Both the position numbers and the translations under genes were made by a program. Of a stretch of 64,000 bases of DNA, positions 7,965 through 17,075 are shown in pieces. Origin of the DNA: an uncultured Chloroflexota bacterium (GTDB lineage: Bacteria; Chloroflexota; Anaerolineae; Aggregatilineales; Phototrophicaceae); NCBI GenBank assembly GCA_937974245.1, contig CALJKV010000037.1, positions 1 through 64,000 on the forward strand, in the 5' to 3' direction. How positions within the stretch are numbered: position 1 is the first letter of the stretch; every line of letters begins with the position of its first letter. Under the pieces are notes generated by a model that was not told the origin of the DNA, ran no database searches, and saw only the letters and a program-made list of their open reading frames with translations.

Positions 7965-9284
7965 CTAACGATTCAGGCGCAGCCCCAGGTTGGATTTGCG
8001 CCGCCCATTCCCATCATCAAGATCGTCATCCTGGTTTGCGTCGCCCATCAGTTTGGTAAACATCAAGTCGGCCAGGGCGACCAGTTCCTTCACGGGGGAT
8101 TTCGAACGGTCACGCTGGGCGATAACCGGCACGCCTTTGTGTACCGCGCTGAGAATGGTTACATCATCCAGGGGGATTTCGATTTCAACCGGGCGTCTAA
8201 GGAATTTCTCAATCTGCTCACTGGAAATCGTGAACCGTTTCTGATTGCGATCATGCGGGACACGATTCATCACCAGCACCGATTTTTCCACTGGGTAATT
8301 GAGCTTGTCAAAGAGTTCCATCACAAAGCGGGTATTCTTCGCAGCAGCCAGCGTAGGGGTAGCGATCAGGATAATCTTGGTCGCCACATCCATCAGTGCC
8401 AGCACAGTTTCATCCAGGTTATGGCTGGTATCCACGACAATGAAATCATAGTTGCCGGAAATTTTCTCCAGGATTTGCGCGACCGAAGTCGGGTTGGACT
8501 GGACAACTTCAGCGTACTCCGGGCGTGACGGCCCCAAAAGGACTTTCAGGCCGCTGTCGTGGGTGATGACAATGTTATCAAACAGTTCGGTATCCAGGTC
8601 ATCTACATTCCCTACCAGGTCAACCAGGGTAGATTGCGCCTGCATATTCAGATAGAGACCGACATCACCGAATTGCAGGTCGGAATCCACCAGCAATACG
8701 CGGATACCTTCTTTCATCAGACCGGAGGCCAGGTTGGTTGCCAGTGTGGTACATCCGGCGCCACCCTGGGGGCTGTAGACGACGATGATATGCCCGGGGC
8801 GGTTCTCCGTGCCTTCCGCTTTCTGGCGGGTTTCCATCGGCGCCTGATCCTGCATTTGCCGGTACTGGGCCGCTAGTGGTTTGTTACGCACATGAACGGT
8901 GCGAATCGTGTTGTAGAGTTCATCCGGCAGAATCGGCTTGGTAAGGAAGTTACGTGCGCCTGCCAGCATTGCTCTCCGCAAATAGTCCGGGTCATTCTGC
9001 ACGGACATCATGATGACGGCAGCGGTCGGCACAGACTCGGTTATAAGTGTGGTTGCCTGAATACCATCCATATCCGGCATATTGATGTCCATGATGATGA
9101 TATTCGGCTTTTCCTGCTTCGCCATCTCCACGCCTTCACGCCCCGTGCCAACAGAGCCAACCACCTTGAAGTCCGCTTCAAATGCGAGCAGTTTTTTAAT
9201 ATTCTCCCGTGTTTCGGGGATATCATCTACCAGGAGAATAGTGATAATTTCACCGTCTTGCCCCTGCGCACCTGGTTTATTCAT
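7965..9284 (-). CDS. cpaE: Tad pilus localisation protein CpaE/TadZ with receiver domain
   Basis: In this 439-residue protein an N-terminal response-regulator receiver (about 14-135; phosphoacceptor Asp66 in IIIMDINMPDMDG, Lys117) is joined to a MinD/ParA-like ATPase (about 165-400). The P-loop reads SPQGGAGCTT (residues 171-180): both the signature lysine and the Walker lysine of MinD-type loops are replaced, as occurs in some TadZ proteins. The DSDLQFGDVGLYLN and IVVDTSHNLDETVLA segments match the fold. It probably positions the pilus machine. It lies between cpaB and cpaF. Confidence 0.9.
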   Translation of the reverse strand: MNKPGAQGQDGEIITILLVDDIPETRENIKKLLAFEADFKVVGSVGTGREGVEMAKQEKPNIIIMDINMPDMDGIQATTLITESVPTAAVIMMSVQNDPDYLRRAMLAGARNFLTKPILPDELYNTIRTVHVRNKPLAAQYRQMQDQAPMETRQKAEGTENRPGHIIVVYSPQGGAGCTTLATNLASGLMKEGIRVLLVDSDLQFGDVGLYLNMQAQSTLVDLVGNVDDLDTELFDNIVITHDSGLKVLLGPSRPEYAEVVQSNPTSVAQILEKISGNYDFIVVDTSHNLDETVLALMDVATKIILIATPTLAAAKNTRFVMELFDKLNYPVEKSVLVMNRVPHDRNQKRFTISSEQIEKFLRRPVEIEIPLDDVTILSAVHKGVPVIAQRDRSKSPVKELVALADLMFTKLMGDANQDDDLDDGNGRRKSNLGLRLNR

Positions 9285-9376
9285 ACCTATCCTCTAGTGG
9301 AATCTCGACACATTCATACCGATACTGTTTTTAGGGCAGACAGGGAGCTTACGCCCCCTGCCGCAGCTTATTCATA

Positions 9377-10579
9377 CTAGTTTCCGCCGGCACCCAGGTT
9401 GATTTCCTGGCCCGTGACCAACTGGCGGATACTGCGAATAGCCGGTTCAATGCTGTAGTCGCGCTTGCCGGGTACATCAATACGGAATTGGGACATGATG
9501 TAATCCAGTGTCACATTTTCCGTCAGCGTGCTGGAAGCATCCGAAGCGGCCCGCAAAGCCAGTGTGATCGGGATTTTCGCCTCGCGCAGCCAGATCAGGA
9601 CAACGGCGTTTTGCGGCGAAACACCCAGGGTGACAATTTCCGGCCTTGGCACAACGGTCGGCGGGGGAACAGTCGCCTGGGCACTGCTGCTGCTGCCAGC
9701 GGCCTGCGGTACTGGCGTAGAGGTAGGCGCGATCCCAATATACCGTCCAGTCAACGGGAAGTCACCGACATGCAACACCAGCGCCTGCTGGATAGTACGT
9801 TGGACAACCAGGCGTGGGCGTTGCCGTTCTGACGGGCTAATGACTACCGGGCCGAGGTTGGTCACGTCCGTGCGCCCCTGGATGCCGGTGGTAAGCGAGA
9901 AGCTGCCGTCTTCATTCTGCGTAATGAGGGTAATCTGATTAGGGGTGATGGACTGGAAGATTTCGTCCACATCCACAAACAGCATGGACACCAGCACATC
10001 TACATAGTCGCCATCGCGGATGGCATAGCCAACGCTGGTTTCCCGGTCAATCGGGATCGTCACGGCCACCGACCCTTGTGGCAGCACTGCCGCCGCGTCC
10101 GAGCCGATATTGGCTGCCTCAGTAAGGTTCAGCACCAGGTGTGCGGATAAAATCAGTGATTCGCGCGGGATGTCGGTACGCGCGATATGCGTACCAACCA
10201 CCTTTTCGATACCGCCCAACTCCTCCACGTCGGTTTCTGTCAGTGCATCAAACGGCACGGCATTTGCCGGCCATTCCCGCCAGGCGAGCAGAGGTGGAAC
10301 GGGTGGGGTTGCATTAGGATCCCCCAGCAGGCTTGCGGTTGTTTCCGGGAACCGGTAGCCGCGTGGGAGGTTCTGAAGTGTCACCAGAACCCGAACCACA
10401 GGGATTGGTGTTGGGACAACCGTAGCTGGTTGCTGGTTATTGGTCGTGGTATTCCCGGTGTTATTCGTTGTTTGGGTTGTTGGTGCCGGGCCATTCAATA
10501 CGCCTGATGAAATCAGTACAACGACAATGACCACTAAGAGCAGAATTAAACCAACCAGAATTAATAAGCGACCACGCAT
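9377..10579 (-). CDS. cpaB: Flp pilus assembly protein CpaB/RcpC
   Basis: The 400-residue protein has an N-terminal membrane helix (about 4-26, LLILVGLILLLVVIVVVLIS), a Thr/Asn-rich linker, then a SAF-type domain (about 63-145, VLVTLQNLPRGYRF; IARTDIPRESLILS) and the RcpC-like beta-rich region (VAVTIPIDRETSVGYAIRDG; DYVDVLVSM). It is expected to sit outside the membrane and assist pilus secretion. It is the first gene of the Tad cluster here. No flp pilin or tadE/F genes are in the window, so they must be encoded elsewhere. Confidence 0.88.
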   Translation of the reverse strand: MRGRLLILVGLILLLVVIVVVLISSGVLNGPAPTTQTTNNTGNTTTNNQQPATVVPTPIPVVRVLVTLQNLPRGYRFPETTASLLGDPNATPPVPPLLAWREWPANAVPFDALTETDVEELGGIEKVVGTHIARTDIPRESLILSAHLVLNLTEAANIGSDAAAVLPQGSVAVTIPIDRETSVGYAIRDGDYVDVLVSMLFVDVDEIFQSITPNQITLITQNEDGSFSLTTGIQGRTDVTNLGPVVISPSERQRPRLVVQRTIQQALVLHVGDFPLTGRYIGIAPTSTPVPQAAGSSSSAQATVPPPTVVPRPEIVTLGVSPQNAVVLIWLREAKIPITLALRAASDASSTLTENVTLDYIMSQFRIDVPGKRDYSIEPAIRSIRQLVTGQEINLGAGGN

Positions 10580-10834
10580 AAGTTCCTCCGTCGGGTGTAG
10601 GTGTGCCTGGTCTGCGCGGCGGGTACTCCGGTTAGCAGATCAGCCAGGATGCGCGAATAGGGTTGAGTCATTTTTTTAGTGTATGCGAACACAGCTAAAT
10701 GTCAAACTGCCTGATAGTCCTAACATTATAGTTCAGATTCCGAAATTGCACGGGCTGATGATATACAAACAAAGGATTGAAGCCCTTGTTTAGTATGTAT
10801 CCTAAGTGTAGTAGAAACACAACCCCCACAAAAT
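10580..10834. other. Gap between cpaB and the upstream kinase gene; no gene seen
   Basis: This stretch should hold the cpaB promoter on the minus strand, but I cannot assign boxes with confidence. A 79-residue minus-strand frame here has no ribosome site or recognisable motif. Confidence 0.4.
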
Positions 10835-10863
10835 GGGCGTATCGTTCGAAAATTCTTACGCCC
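10830..10863 (-). terminator. Rho-independent terminator after the histidine kinase gene
   Basis: On the minus strand GGGCGTA and TACGCCC (10835-10841 and 10857-10863) form a 7-bp stem followed by ATTTTG. It lies about 57 bp beyond the kinase stop. Confidence 0.5.
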
Positions 10864-10920
10864 TGGTTGTTTTCTCGTGTCTTCAGAAAGCAGTTACCGG
10901 GTATGACGCAGGCCGCTATC

Positions 10921-12000
10921 CTAATAATCGTCATCGCCAGTTGGCAATTCCAGTGTGATGGTGCTGCCTTCCGATTCGCTACTGTGAATCACCATTGAGC
11001 CGCCAATCAGTTCAAACTTCTCCCGGAGCGTGAACAAGCCCTGGGAGCGTGCATCCAGATGGGATTCATCGGCAAAGGCCGTGTCAGTATCAAAACCACG
11101 CCCGTTATCAGCAACCACCACCTTAATCCGTTCTGATGACAGATCGAGTTTAATGACCAGTTCGGAGCAGGAAGCGTAGTCGCGGGCGTCGGCCATTAAT
11201 TCCTGGATACCACGAAACAGCATGACTTCGCGGTGACTTTCCAGTCGGCGCTCTTCCCCCATGATTTCCAGACGGGTGTTAATATCGTTTTTCTCGCGGA
11301 AGGAATCGGCATAGCGACGCACTGTTGGCACCACCCCCAGGTCATCCAGCATCATCGGGCGCAGGTCAAAAATGAAGTCACGCACCTTCTGGAATGTCAC
11401 GCTGGCGGTGGTTTTCAGGTTGCCCAACTCCTCCGCCGCCCGTGCTGGGTCACGGTCAAACAGGCGCTGGCAAATTTCGGTTTGCAGGATGAAGTTGGTC
11501 AGCGACTGTGCCGGGCCATCATGCATCAGGCGGGCCAGGCGCAGTTTCTCTTCTTCCTGGGCCTGGACAATGCGGACGATATTCACCGGGACTTTGACAG
11601 CACCGCCATTCGTCGCCGTCTCTTCCTCACCGCTGCCAAGCGACTCAATGCCCTGGAGCATGTTCAGGATTTGCGCCAGGAACTTCTGGCGTTCCTCTAA
11701 ACCGTCGCGGTGCGATTGGAACTTTTCGAGCTGGCCGCGCATGGTGGTGAGTCGAAAACGCGCATCCAGCGCCTCATCATATTTGCTGCGAATATCCTGG
11801 CGCGGGACTGTTTCGATATTGTCCTGAATCGTGCGTAGTTCGGTTGCCAGGTCAGCATTTCGCTGCTGTTCCCGGTCAACAATAAGTTGAGTCTGGTCAA
11901 GTTGGCCTTTGAGTTCGGCCAGCTTATCCTTGCTGGTTTTCATCTCGCGGGTAATCAGTTCGATTAACTCATCTTTGACATCGCCGGTATCTGCTGCCAT
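10921..12000 (-). CDS. Soluble histidine kinase, DegS/NarX-like (HisKA_3)
   Basis: The 359-residue kinase has no membrane segment. A long coiled coil (about 18-115) leads into a HisKA_3 dimerisation/phosphoacceptor region with His160 in LARLMHDGPAQSL, then a HATPase_c domain (about 250-355; ELMADARDYA as the N-box region, VVVADNGRGFDTD as G1, SQGLFTLREKFELIGG as G2). The architecture resembles DegS: cytoplasmic coiled coil plus kinase. Its gene follows the NarL-type regulator by 19 bp on the same strand, so the two form a two-component pair. The signal is unknown. Confidence 0.88.
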   Translation of the reverse strand: MAADTGDVKDELIELITREMKTSKDKLAELKGQLDQTQLIVDREQQRNADLATELRTIQDNIETVPRQDIRSKYDEALDARFRLTTMRGQLEKFQSHRDGLEERQKFLAQILNMLQGIESLGSGEEETATNGGAVKVPVNIVRIVQAQEEEKLRLARLMHDGPAQSLTNFILQTEICQRLFDRDPARAAEELGNLKTTASVTFQKVRDFIFDLRPMMLDDLGVVPTVRRYADSFREKNDINTRLEIMGEERRLESHREVMLFRGIQELMADARDYASCSELVIKLDLSSERIKVVVADNGRGFDTDTAFADESHLDARSQGLFTLREKFELIGGSMVIHSSESEGSTITLELPTGDDDY

Positions 12001-12019
12001 AGTTCCTTCTTCTTACGCC

Positions 12020-12739
12020 TCACGAATTACCATCTTGAATACGAACCCATCCCCGACGCAAGGCATTTACTGCCGCTTGCGTCCGGTCTTCCACATTCAG
12101 TTTCTTTAAGATTGAAGTCATGTGATTTTTAACGGTCTGTTGGCTGATCTGGAGCTTATGGGCAATCTCTTTGTTGCTCATGCCGTGCGTGACGTACTCC
12201 AGAATTTCCATTTCACGAGGGCTGAGGGGGATATAGTGGTCATCTGCATCCACAATATATGCACCGCCGAGCTGCTCAATGTTGGACTGAATCCAACTCG
12301 CCAGGGCACGTTCATCCAGGCGCTCATCCTCAACTACGTACAGCCCGCGTGCGACATCCCGGATAATATCTACCAGATTACTGGGGGTAATGTCCTTCGG
12401 GCAGTAGGCCGATGCGCCGACGCGCATGGTATGGAGAACCTGTTCCGCGTCATGATATGCGGTCAGGAAGACAATACCGGTGCGGTTGCCCTCGCTTTTG
12501 AGCTGGCGTGCCACCTGAAGCCCATTTTGCCCTGGCAGGTTGATGTCCAGAATCATCACATCCGGCTCCAACAGACGCGCCTGCCTGAGCGCCTCATTGC
12601 CATCAGAACACTCACCAACGACTTGAAGATCATCTTCCAGCTTTAGCGCCTGCACCAGACCATCACGAAATAATGGGTGGTCATCCACAACCAGTACCGA
12701 TATGGGGGGGGTTGCGCGATGTCTTTCGCTGCTATCCAT
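12020..12739 (-). CDS. NarL/FixJ-family response regulator
   Basis: The protein has 239 residues from the ATG at 12739, which has GGAG nine bases upstream; the frame extends eight codons further without a better site. The receiver domain spans about 13-130 with acidic Asp19/20, phosphoacceptor Asp65 in VMILDINLPGQNG and Lys in AYCPKD. The LuxR-type helix-turn-helix (about 172-232) reads LSPREMEILEYVTHGMSNKE and so on. It is presumably phosphorylated by the kinase encoded just downstream. The target genes are unknown; the neighbouring Tad cluster is one candidate by position only. Confidence 0.9.
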   Translation of the reverse strand: MDSSERHRATPPISVLVVDDHPLFRDGLVQALKLEDDLQVVGECSDGNEALRQARLLEPDVMILDINLPGQNGLQVARQLKSEGNRTGIVFLTAYHDAEQVLHTMRVGASAYCPKDITPSNLVDIIRDVARGLYVVEDERLDERALASWIQSNIEQLGGAYIVDADDHYIPLSPREMEILEYVTHGMSNKEIAHKLQISQQTVKNHMTSILKKLNVEDRTQAAVNALRRGWVRIQDGNS

Positions 12740-13006
12740 CAAACGAACTCCTGCCAACAGCACCAGGCTGTCTCTGCTAGAGAAGACAAAAGAAAATTTT
12801 GCCTTGAGTGATTGTCATCAAAGGTAATTGCTGTCAAGCGGACTATTTAAATGCAGTATACACCTAAAACGCAGCATGCCGCAACAAGCGTGGCGCAGCG
12901 AGAGCGGAGCCTGATTTCCAACCAATCTCTTATGTAGATGGTATGTATTTTTAGGCGTGACTCTGTACAATGACAGTGGAAACCGCAACAGGGACGAGGA
13001 ACACTG

Positions 13007-13783
13007 GTGAAACGAATCGAGCAGGATGGGCTGGTTTACTACCAGTTCGAGATGTGGCCGGGCTTGAAGCATGGCATATTCACCCGGTTAGGCGGCACCA
13101 GCCCGGAACCCTGGGCATCGCTCAACATGGGTGGCAATGTGGGGGATGATGCCGATGCGGTGCGCCAGAACCATATCAGGATGTATGCTGCGTTGGACCT
13201 TGATGAAACCCGTGCCTGCACCGTGTGGCAGGTACACAGCGCCGATACGATTATCGCCAACGGGCCCGTTGAGGGACGGCGCTGGCTGGCACTGGCCGAT
13301 GGCATGGTGACGGATAAAGCCGGTACGCCGCTGACGATGCGCTTCGCCGACTGTACGCCGCTGCTTTTTCATGACCCGGTTCAGGGGGTGATCGGGATCG
13401 CTCATGCCGGATGGCGCGGGACGGTGCAGGGTGCGGGCGCCAGCGTGGTGCGGACGATGATTCGCGCTTACGGCTGCACACCGGGGGATATTCAAGCCGG
13501 TATCGGGCCGAGCATCGGGCCAGAGCGTTATCAGGTGGGCGAGGAAGTCGTCCAGGCAGTAGCAGATTATTTCGGCGATACAGACAATCTCATCCGGCGT
13601 GACCCGGCGGATGGCACTGCCTACCTGGATTTGTGGGCGGCCAACCGGCGCGACCTGGAACGCGAAGGCGTCGAGATGATTGAAATCGCCGGGATCTGCA
13701 CGGCCACTCACACGGCGGAATTCTTCTCTCATCGAGCGGAAAAGGGGCGCACCGGGCGCTTCGGTGCGGTGTTGAGTCTATGA
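13007..13783 (+). CDS. pgeF: Peptidoglycan editing factor PgeF (laccase-domain, YfiH)
   Basis: This 258-residue multicopper-oxidase-like protein was first described as a polyphenol oxidase. Related enzymes act as purine nucleosidases, and in E. coli the protein corrects L-Ser misincorporation into peptidoglycan. The metal-site motifs are visible: VWQVHSADT, RFADCTPLLFHD and IAHAGWRGTV. It starts with GTG at 13007, preceded by GAGGA. Its stop overlaps the yggS start by 4 bp, and pgeF-yggS-yggT-yggU is a common bacterial arrangement. Confidence 0.93.
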   Translation: MKRIEQDGLVYYQFEMWPGLKHGIFTRLGGTSPEPWASLNMGGNVGDDADAVRQNHIRMYAALDLDETRACTVWQVHSADTIIANGPVEGRRWLALADGMVTDKAGTPLTMRFADCTPLLFHDPVQGVIGIAHAGWRGTVQGAGASVVRTMIRAYGCTPGDIQAGIGPSIGPERYQVGEEVVQAVADYFGDTDNLIRRDPADGTAYLDLWAANRRDLEREGVEMIEIAGICTATHTAEFFSHRAEKGRTGRFGAVLSL

Positions 13784-14502
13784 CGATAGCTGCCCGAATC
13801 CAGCAGGTTCAGGAACAGATCACGGCAGCCTGCGCTCGTGCCAGGCGCGATCCTTCCGGCGTGACGCTGGTGGCTGTGAGCAAAACACATCCGGCAGCGG
13901 CGGTGCTGGCAGCGGCGGAAGCCGGTTTGCAACATTTTGGCGAAAATCGCGTAGAAGAAGCCATCACAAAGATAACTGCTGTCAACCACGAGGCGAGTAA
14001 GCCTTTGATCTGGCACATGATCGGGCATGTCCAGAGCCGCAAAGCCAAACTGGTGCTGCCGCTCTTTGACCTGGTGCATTCGGTTGATAGTGTCAGGCTG
14101 GCGGAGAAGTTCTCAGCTTTGGCGCTGGAACAGAACCGGACGCTGGACATCCTGTTAGAGGTAAATGTCTCCGGTGAGACCAGCAAGTACGGTTTTGAGG
14201 CCAGCGGTTGGACACGAGATGCCGCCGTGCGCGAAGCATTCTGGGCTGATGTGGCGCAGGTCATCGCCCTGCCGGGCATACGATTGCGCGGTTTGATGAC
14301 GATGGCGCCTATTGTGGCCGAAGCCGAACAGACCCGCCCGGTATTTGCGGATCTGGCGGCGCTGCGGGCGGCACTGGTGGAGTCCTTCGTGCTGGAACTG
14401 CCCGAACTCAGTATGGGTATGACCGATGATTACCCGGTGGCGGTTGAGGAAGGTGCGACCCTGGTGCGCGTTGGTCGTGCGATTTTTGGTGAACGTAACT
14501 AA
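13780..14502 (+). CDS. yggS: YggS-family pyridoxal phosphate homeostasis protein
   Basis: The 240-residue PLP-binding protein has an alanine-racemase-like barrel fold and is involved in PLP homeostasis; no catalysis is required. The PLP lysine sits in TLVAVSKTHP (about residue 35), followed by FGENRVEEA, HMIGHVQSRKA, EVNVSGETSKYGF and the C-terminal LSMGMTDDYPVAVEEGATLV with RVGRAIFG. All family hallmarks are present. It is translationally coupled to pgeF by the ATGA overlap. Confidence 0.95.
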   Translation: MTIAARIQQVQEQITAACARARRDPSGVTLVAVSKTHPAAAVLAAAEAGLQHFGENRVEEAITKITAVNHEASKPLIWHMIGHVQSRKAKLVLPLFDLVHSVDSVRLAEKFSALALEQNRTLDILLEVNVSGETSKYGFEASGWTRDAAVREAFWADVAQVIALPGIRLRGLMTMAPIVAEAEQTRPVFADLAALRAALVESFVLELPELSMGMTDDYPVAVEEGATLVRVGRAIFGERN

Positions 14503-14519
14503 GGAGCGAGGTAAGACAC

Positions 14520-14768
14520 ATGTCGGTATTTTTCCAGATGATTTTCCTGATCCTCACGATCTTCCAGTTTATCCTGCTGGCGCGGGTGCTGCTAAGTTGG
14601 ATTCCCGATGTGGATTACAACAACCCGATCATCCGACTGCTGTACGAGGTTACGGAGCCAGTGTTGCGTCCGATACGCAACATGATCCCGCCGACATCCG
14701 GTTTTGACCTGAGTCCACTGATTGTTTTCCTCATCATTTCGGTGCTGCTGCGGATGCTTCCTTTCTAA
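14520..14768 (+). CDS. yggT: YggT-family small membrane protein
   Basis: The 82-residue protein has two hydrophobic segments (about 5-25 and 62-80) and the conserved YggT loop (LLSWIPDVDYNNPIIRLLYE, then TEPVLRPIRNMIPP). The family is an inner-membrane protein of uncertain role, tied by position to division and shape genes or to yggS. It follows yggS by 17 bp with a GGAG-type site upstream and is likely in the same operon. Confidence 0.9.
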   Translation: MSVFFQMIFLILTIFQFILLARVLLSWIPDVDYNNPIIRLLYEVTEPVLRPIRNMIPPTSGFDLSPLIVFLIISVLLRMLPF

Positions 14769-14786
14769 AGAATGAAGGCAAGGTGT

Positions 14787-14814
14787 TTGTGCTGGACTGG
14801 CAGTAAGCTATAAT
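14787..14814 (+). promoter_or_regulatory. Sigma-70-type promoter upstream of the DUF167 gene
   Basis: TTGTGC (14787-14792) and a perfect TATAAT (14809-14814) are separated by 16 bp, about 65 bp before the DUF167 start. This suggests that the DUF167-lipoprotein pair has its own promoter besides any read-through from yggT. Confidence 0.55.
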
Positions 14815-14880
14815 TAACGGCATACACTGATCCAGTCTGTGGTCAACCTGAAAACAAACGCCTAGAAAGGTAGTTAGACT

Positions 14881-15204
14881 ATGTCACAGAATCGAAAATT
14901 CGAGATCACTGATGCCACCGGGGGGGCTGCCTTTACCGTCCGGGTTGTGACCCGCGCCGCCAATACCGAATTCGTTGGGGTTCAGGAAGACGGCTCGCTC
15001 AAAGTGCGTCTGACGGCATCCCCGGCAGGTGACCCGGCAGCCAACCAGGAACTGCGCGAGTTTCTGGCGGGGCATTTGGGCGTACCGATCAAAAATATCG
15101 AGATTGTCGCCGGGGAAAATGGACGCGAAAAGATTATCAGCGTCATTGGCATTACGACTGCCCAGGCTGAGGAGAAACTCAGCGGCATTTCGGGTACGGA
15201 ATAA
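14881..15204 (+). CDS. DUF167 (YggU-family) protein
   Basis: The 107-residue protein matches the YggU/DUF167 fold: FTVRVVTRAANTEFVGVQED, LKVRLTASPAGDPAANQELR and FLAGHLGVPIKNIEIVAGEN are the conserved blocks. Its function is unknown although the family is widespread. It belongs with the yggS-yggT group by position and is followed after 4 bp by the lipoprotein gene. Confidence 0.9.
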   Translation: MSQNRKFEITDATGGAAFTVRVVTRAANTEFVGVQEDGSLKVRLTASPAGDPAANQELREFLAGHLGVPIKNIEIVAGENGREKIISVIGITTAQAEEKLSGISGTE

Positions 15205-15208
15205 CGGT

Positions 15209-16003
15209 ATGCACCTGGGCAGCCTGCTGCCAGTCATGTTGGCGATGACGCTGCTGGTCGGTGCCTGCGCCCCGCAGTCGGGAACCGTGACGAGTGTCTC
15301 AACCCCTACTTTGCTGCGGGTTGTTCCGACACAAACGCCAACACCGGCACCTCCGACTGCCACGTATCCTGTGCTGCCTGGCCCGGCGGATGTTCAGTCG
15401 CTCCCGGATGACGCACCTGCTTTGATTCCCGAAGCAGCCCAGATTGTCATTTCACACGCCTTAGATGACCTAACACAGCAGCTCGGCATTAACCGCGATG
15501 CAGTACGACTGCATCTGGTGGAAGCTGCTACCTGGGCGAGTGTTGACCTGGGGTGTGGTGAGGTGGTAATTCCGGGTAGTACCGGGGTGAATATTCCTGG
15601 TTATCGTGTTGTTTTCCTGGTTGCAGAAACCCCTTACGAATACCACACGGATTCGGGCGCGACCATTCGCCGCTGTGAACAGGCCGGGACTATAGTGGGA
15701 GAAACCGAATCTTTAGTCGAGATTGACCCTATCGCGGCAGAGTTGGCTTCTATGGCACAGCGCCGCCTGGGGACGGAGTTAGACCTGCCTTCGCTGCGGA
15801 TTACGGTTGCGGTGGTTGAGCCGTTTATCTGGTCAGATACCAGCCTGGGCTGCCCGCTGCCAGGAGAGACCTACACCACTCTGGCGATTGACGGCTACCG
15901 GATTGTCCTGGTGGCCCGTGACCAGGAATATATTTTCCATACCGATTTTGATCGGGTTATCCCCTGTGATTCTGTCAATGAGCGCCTTCCCGATAGTGGC
16001 TAA
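15209..16003 (+). CDS. Predicted lipoprotein with a duplicated beta-rich domain
   Basis: The protein has 264 residues from the ATG at 15209. The signal sequence ends in a lipobox (LLVGAC, Cys about 20), so it should be anchored outside the membrane by lipidation. A Thr/Pro-rich spacer follows to about residue 55. Two tandem domains share one pattern: W-S/D...LGC...GY-R-[IV]-V-[FL]...EY-x-[YF]-HTD...C. The first is around residues 105-165, the second around 205-258. The paired cysteines in each copy suggest disulfides. The family is not recognised. Confidence 0.75.
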   Translation: MHLGSLLPVMLAMTLLVGACAPQSGTVTSVSTPTLLRVVPTQTPTPAPPTATYPVLPGPADVQSLPDDAPALIPEAAQIVISHALDDLTQQLGINRDAVRLHLVEAATWASVDLGCGEVVIPGSTGVNIPGYRVVFLVAETPYEYHTDSGATIRRCEQAGTIVGETESLVEIDPIAAELASMAQRRLGTELDLPSLRITVAVVEPFIWSDTSLGCPLPGETYTTLAIDGYRIVLVARDQEYIFHTDFDRVIPCDSVNERLPDSG

Positions 16004-16163
16004 CCGTGCTAGGATGTGAGGCGGTGGGCAGCAGTCGAGCAGGCTTCGTGCTGCCTGTGCTATGCTCGGCCTGGTGTATTGCCCAGCGGACTCGGTTGGT
16101 TGATCGGGCTGCCGCTGCTGTTTTAAGTTACTCGCAAGGTTAAGTCTGATAAGAAAAGGTAAG

Positions 16164-17045
16164 ATGACTCAACAAACCACTACCAATGCGGTTCAATTGA
16201 TTGTTATTGATCTCGACGGGACACTGCTCAACAGCCAGCAGCAGATGACTGAACGCACTGAAAAGGCACTCAAGGCCGCCCTGGAAAAAGGGGTTCAGGT
16301 CATGCTCGCGACTGGTAAAACGGTTGTGTCCGGGCGCAAGCTGGTTGAAAGACTGGGGCTGAAAACGCCGGGCATCTACAGCCAGGGTGCGGCGGTGTAT
16401 AACGCCGACGGTACGCTGCGTTTCCAGCAAACGCTTGACCCAACCATCGCCCGTCAGATTATCACGTTTGCCGAAGATCGTGGCTACCGGATGACGCTGT
16501 ACTGTGGGGATCGTCTGTTGGTACGCTCGGTCACCGGTTGGCTGAACGAACTGCACGCCCGGTATGGCGAACCACAGCCGGAAGCAGTGGGTGGGCTGCA
16601 AAATGTGCTGGATTCGGTGCCGGTCAACAAGCTGCTGGCTGTCGCTGATGGCGACCCGCGCCGGACGAAGGCACTGCGCTGGCAGCTCAGTATGCAGATC
16701 AACGGCTCGGCACGTCTGGTGCAGACAGCGGTGAGCGAGGTGCTGGAAATCCTGCCGCCAGGGGTATCCAAAGGGACGGCACTTAAGACCCTCCTGAAGG
16801 ATCTGAAGATTCCGGCGAGTGCAGTGCTGGCGATTGGCGACGCTGAAAACGATATTGAGATGCTGAAAATGGCCGGGATCGGCGTGGCAATGGGGAATGC
16901 CCATGCCAGTGTGCAGGCTGTAGCGAATCATGTGGTTGCCAGCAATGATGCCGATGGGGTGGCTGAGGCAGTAGAGCGGTTCGTCTTGCCGGTGAGCAGT
17001 GACACAGCGGAAGAACCTGAAGTGGTGCGCGAGTCTGAATCCTGA
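16164..17045 (+). CDS. Cof-type HAD-IIB family phosphatase
   Basis: The 293-residue HAD hydrolase has motif I LIVIDLDGTLLNS, the type IIB cap, motif III around Lys (PPGVSKGTALKTLL) and motif IV AIGDAENDIEMLKMAG. Such enzymes dephosphorylate sugar phosphates or flavin and other small phosphates; the substrate cannot be read from sequence. It is followed 30 bp later by rfbB, but a shared pathway is not implied. The last 20 residues are acidic and extend past the usual family end. Confidence 0.9.
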   Translation: MTQQTTTNAVQLIVIDLDGTLLNSQQQMTERTEKALKAALEKGVQVMLATGKTVVSGRKLVERLGLKTPGIYSQGAAVYNADGTLRFQQTLDPTIARQIITFAEDRGYRMTLYCGDRLLVRSVTGWLNELHARYGEPQPEAVGGLQNVLDSVPVNKLLAVADGDPRRTKALRWQLSMQINGSARLVQTAVSEVLEILPPGVSKGTALKTLLKDLKIPASAVLAIGDAENDIEMLKMAGIGVAMGNAHASVQAVANHVVASNDADGVAEAVERFVLPVSSDTAEEPEVVRESES

Positions 17046-17075
17046 ACATTTTCTAGAGCGAGGCATGAACGAGGT

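Noticed and set aside
10695..10934. 79-residue minus-strand ORF
   Set aside because: It has no ribosome site, crosses the terminator-like hairpin and overlaps the kinase stop.
12818..13072. 84-residue minus-strand ORF before pgeF
   Set aside because: It overlaps the pgeF start on the other strand and has no motif or ribosome site.
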